Assembly (NCBI GenBank): GCA_000499405.2
Contig: HG738138.1
Coordinates: 17,591,119 to 17,655,118, forward strand
DNA length: 64,000 nucleotides
From: Onchocerca volvulus
Lineage: Eukaryota; Nematoda; Chromadorea; Rhabditida; Onchocercidae
Direction of reading: 5' to 3'
The notes under the pieces are model-generated. The model was not told the DNA's origin. It saw only the letters and a list, made by a program, of their open reading frames with translations, and searched no databases. The translations under genes and the position numbers were made by a program. The number at the start of each line of letters is the position of its first letter. The first letter of the stretch is position 1. Shown in pieces: positions 60,401-64,000 of this stretch.

Positions 60401-63380
60401 ACTTTATGTTATATTACAAGAAATTCTTTTCATTCGCTTTCAATTCTCACAGGACACTTCCATATTGATTTTTTTTCACACCAGCCAAAAAAAAATGTTA
60501 AAGAAATCCTATCCTTAACAATAAGGCTTGATTTTAAATTTATCATTTGGAGTTATCGGATCAAGTTAAAAGAGACAACATATTGACCGTAACATCCTCA
60601 TTGAATCACTGATTGAATTGAGCTGAACAACTAAAAAAGTAAATCAGGAAAAAGATATGCTAACAATTGAAGCCTACTTTTCAATTTGATACGTTGAAAG
60701 ACCATCAACACCTCGCACATATACAGAATGAAGTCTGTGACGAGAATTGCACACCTGAACACCCATCGAACGATATAACTCTTCCACTTTATCTTCCTCG
60801 ATCTGAAAAATTCATCGTTTTCTTGCCTACGTTTTGCTATAATAATTATAAAAGATATACAAACATTTACGGAATTTTAATGCAAACGAAGTATGAATTA
60901 TATGTTACCGATATTCAATCCAATTTTGAATACACTTATTTTAATACCAAGAAAAGAAAACATCAATTTTTCGAGGAAATGTCTGAGGCACCTGATAGAG
61001 TAGAAAAGAGACAAAATATGTAGTGGATACAAAATCCATCACATAAAAATTAAAATACAGCAAAAGCTTTGTTTTATAAAGTATTTAACAATCGGAAGTC
61101 TAGTTATTTAAGCAATGTACAAGCTTGCAATACTTCGAAATGGAAAATAAAAAATTACTTAAACTAACACTTAGAAAAAGAGAGGTGCGTTGCAAATTTT
61201 TGTCTTCGCAAATTAAAAGTGCATTCGTAGTACTCTCCCAGTTTTGAAAAAAAAAAATTACTTAGAATTACCACGAAAAAGTATTCACTTATGGAGTTGA
61301 TAACAAAGAATTTTCTTTAATCGATTCCTTTAAAAATAATATCCTGAAAAATCCAAGAAAAAAAAGAAAAAAAAAGGAAGAAACAAAAGCCTGTCCAACA
61401 TTTCAACTGAAGTCATTCTCTCCTTCACTTGAGCGACCAACTAACCCCTCACATAAACTAAGAGTGAGGAACTTTCTGTCTCAGGCAGGAAGCAACTTCT
61501 CAAAAGAATGTTGATTTTTTCGAAAGGTAATTCCCGATGACACTGCAGATCAATCTCGAAGGTCGGTAACGTCTTACTCATCTTGATTTCTTCTAATCCC
61601 AGTCTGCTGTTACATATCCGTTTCATGATGCTTATGTAGGAGTCGCATTCCATCGACTGACTGGCTCTACATCACGACTTTGTTAATATATTATCTATGA
61701 GATTGTCCAAATCAACTCCGGAATCATTTCTGCATTTGTTTGCTTTCGAATCTCACAGAAACTTCATCCTCTGTCTGTGTGAACGTTCCATTCATTAAAA
61801 AAAAAAAAAAAAAAAACATCACAACAAAGTGTTAACAACGACTGCTACTATTACTGTATTACACATCACCTGAAAATGATGGAATTGATCGGCTAGATAT
61901 AACACCTTACAAATGACCCATAAAAACTTTGCAAAGTGTTGCAATGTCCTAATACTGTAAGATGAATACACGAATCAACTTGACCATATGGAAGTAATAA
62001 ATCATACTGTTATTAATTCAGGCATTCCTTCATCTCTCTCGCATACTTCCCCTCATTAACCTTTTCATCTTCTATCTCTCCTTAGTGAGGCAGAAGACTT
62101 GCGCATTTAGGTATCCTTTATTTCGTATGTTACAGCTCGTGCCTGGAATGCTCTTTCACTATCAAACTAATTTGTGGGACTAATAGGACACAAGCTTTGT
62201 GCATCTGTTTCTTGCAGAAATCCCATATGTATATAAGTTTGAGAAAAGTTTTTCAATATTATTCAAAACTAACTTGAGATACTCAACAGAATAACTGAAT
62301 ACACTCTTTTCCACCTTACTAATGTATATTTTAAGAAAAATTCATGTCTTTTATCATAATGGGCACCAGTCATGCCCTAGATATTACTTGAAAGATTTCA
62401 CAAGCAATCAAATGAAAGTCATGCAATGTAAAAATACGTCCTTAATCCAACAAAATTTCAATATAATACATGCATTTCCTTCAAATTATTCATGCTTGCT
62501 TGCATTAAAAATTATGCCGAATGCTGAATAATATTGAGATAATAGGTGTTTCACGACTCAAATTAAGATCATGCTTGGCGATTATTCATCATTTATATTC
62601 CAGATTATCCAAATTCTAATTGCTCACTAAGCCCAGAAGAATTCTCGGAAATTATAAAGTGGTTTATGACTTATGCTATAAATTACTACTCACATGTGCT
62701 GTGAATGATTTCCAGTGCCCCATAAATTTTGCAAATCCATTTCTTACATCTTGTAAAAGTGTACAGTGCAAGCAATCTACGCTGACCAGTCAATAAGCCG
62801 AAAAATAAAACAAGAGCCTGTATTTACTTACTGTCCACTAGGCAAAAATGTTTTTACAACGCATATTACTGCAAGTTGAGACTTCTTCGCCTACATTAGT
62901 AACAGGAAGTACTACTCCGCTATCGAAATCAACTCAGACTCCTGCGAAAATAGTCAGCTACAAAAAAATCTGCACATGTCAGCATGTACATTATTCACTT
63001 ACAAATAATACCAGTCTTAAGGATTAAAACGAACATTCTATGACCACGATATATATCGACATTGAAGATGATATACAAGATAGTAATGAGATCAAAACTG
63101 TACTAACATCAACAGTTTGTGACGGAGGATCAATACCAAAACGTCGAGCATGTGCCAAACGTCTTTTACGTCTTTGAACACTTGACTCCAACACGAACGG
63201 GCCAGGATCATCACGCTGGGATGAAGAGCTTCTTGAATTACTGTCACTCTCGGAAGTTGGTGGCGAGTGGTACCTCACACGTGCATGTCTATAACGACTT
63301 TTCCGGATCCGCTGTTCTGGTTGCTCTTCTCCATGGACCGGTTTATTCAACTGTAAACAGATTTTCTTATATCTCATCAT
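57441..63380 (-). CDS. Nuclear cap-binding protein subunit 3 (NCBP3)-like RNA-binding protein
   Basis: Exons: 63108-63380, 60678-60802, 60263-60353, 59814-59961, 59483-59554, 59011-59093, 58600-58657, 58276-58384, 57981-58175, 57441-57648. All phases agree, giving 453 residues (human NCBP3 620). The call rests on the family's conserved order. First comes a basic segment with RRKRRLAHARRFG. Then an RRM-like fold: RHRLHSVYVRGVDGLS and FDPIAVEMIDEVSCNVIWND parallel human RLETIYICGVDEMS and VSCNVVW-type text. An acidic region follows (VEEGEVADSVEEEEDGEM), then HKRLIILRFSLREDIA (human NRLFMRFATKDDKK). Tail features are NRKNRIRPGLNIFDEK and a Ser/Asp-rich end. NCBP3 binds the mRNA cap with NCBP1 and links to export factors. 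The start ATG is 2 nt behind a strong acceptor. Exon 6 was found only by phase need and homology. Ser/Arg-rich residues lie near 45-70. Confidence 0.82.
59600..59651. repeat. 27-bp tandem duplication in an NCBP3 intron
   Basis: Two units starting ACTTTTCTGCATATACTAAT at 59600 and 59627 differ by one base. Confidence 0.85.
60803..63107 (-). other. Large first intron of NCBP3
   Basis: This 2.3-kb intron is by far the longest of the gene. It holds A-runs (about 61240-61252, 61797-61815) and several open frames on both strands (for example 61441-61653 minus and 62322-62531 plus) that lack splice context. No nested gene is supported. Confidence 0.6.
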
Positions 63381-63382
63381 TC

Positions 63383-63391
63383 CTGAAAATT
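63383..63391 (-). other. Probable spliced-leader acceptor of NCBP3
   Basis: GAAAATTTTCAG on the minus strand ends 2 nt before the first ATG of an ATG-ATG pair. Confidence 0.6.
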
Positions 63392-64000
63392 TTCGTAAAA
63401 ACCTATTTCCGTTTACCATCCCGGATTATATCATATGATTTCCTTTATTATTGTTAAATATTTTGATATACAACTTCACCGATACAACCAATATTTTATC
63501 TCATAAATGGCGCCATCACGATTGAAAAATTATGATGGTTCAACTTTAAAGATTATATCTTCAGATACTTGCAAAATTTACTAACCAAAATAACTGCATT
63601 ACCAGAACAGAATCCATTACCATCTAACCGTACTTTCAATGCTGGAATCAATTATTATCCGTATCACTTTATTTACTGCTGCATCCATCAATAACCAATG
63701 ATAAACAGTCCCCTATCTCTCCCTCTCAAGTAATGAGGCCGTTGATTGACAAACTGTCAACAATCAACAACCGAGGAACATAATAAAGGAATCGAAGAAA
63801 GCTTAGATGAACATTCGCACTCCTCTACAGTACCCCCATGACTAACAAAGAGTGTTTTATTCTAATGAGACTCACTTGTCCTTCGGATATCCCTTTTAGC
63901 AGATACACAAACTAGACTATTAGCACCACAACAGTCATACTGTAATCATATTCCCCACAAAATTTAATAATCCTTGAACAGATTAGTCAACTGAATCCCA
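63392..64000. other. Upstream flank of NCBP3
   Basis: No gene or RNA is recognised up to the window edge. Confidence 0.4.

Noticed and set aside
60667..61023. 118-codon plus-strand open frame
   Set aside because: It overlaps antisense NCBP3 exon 2, and the remainder is low-complexity AT-rich intron.
63119..63457. 112-codon plus-strand open frame
   Set aside because: Antisense shadow of NCBP3 exon 1.
1..64000. CRISPR arrays, prokaryotic operons, phage or viral genes, rRNA, SL RNA or snRNA genes
   Set aside because: No regular spaced repeats, Shine-Dalgarno-type gene packing, viral protein motifs or recognised structural RNA cores were seen on reading either strand.

Overview
This is a eukaryotic, AT-rich window whose gene style is that of a parasitic (probably filarial or related clade III) nematode. 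Coding exons are short (about 30-300 bp), introns are GT-AG with TTTCAG-like 3' sites and little branch-point signal, and almost every start codon sits 2-36 nt behind an extra acceptor site with no exon before it, the hallmark of spliced-leader trans-splicing. Orthology by eye is to Caenorhabditis genes. The exon models below were built by hand from splice sites, reading-frame phase and remembered protein families. All of the long models close in frame, but none was tested with RNA data.

Layout, left to right. Minus strand 485-3203: a Lifeguard/GRINA (TMBIM) membrane protein. About 3.2-7.0 kb: mostly featureless, with one tRNA-Pro(CGG)-like gene at 5717-5788. Minus 6997-20258: a 33-exon XMAP215/ch-TOG/ZYG-9 microtubule polymerase with three TOG regions. 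20.3-29.6 kb: gene-poor, with a dispersed repeat copy, a 23-bp tandem repeat, a strong hairpin, and weakly supported divergent signal-peptide exons (28.1/28.4 kb). Plus 29671-33881: an AAAP-family amino-acid transporter. 34-39.9 kb: gene-poor, with a tentative MSP-like domain gene (38.2-39.1 kb). Plus 40044-42409: ALG5 dolichyl-phosphate glucosyltransferase. Plus 43571-47090: POLR1C/RPAC1 (shared Pol I/III subunit). Minus 47590-48860: OPA3-like protein. Minus 49973-55310: ribonucleotide reductase large subunit (rnr-1). 55.5-57.4 kb: a second copy of the dispersed repeat. Minus 57441-63380: a nuclear cap-binding subunit 3 (NCBP3)-like RNA-binding protein.

The identified genes are mostly housekeeping: cell death/Ca2+ control, spindle assembly, nutrient uptake, ER glycosylation, rRNA/tRNA transcription, mitochondrial shape, dNTP supply and mRNA cap binding. 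ALG5 and POLR1C lie on the same strand in an order I recall from C. elegans. No prokaryotic, viral or CRISPR system was seen. The least ordinary observations are two GC-AG introns fixed by reading frame, a decayed duplicate of an ALG5 exon start, a pair of diverged dispersed repeats about 34.5 kb apart, and candidate small secreted-peptide exons that escaped standard ORF length limits.
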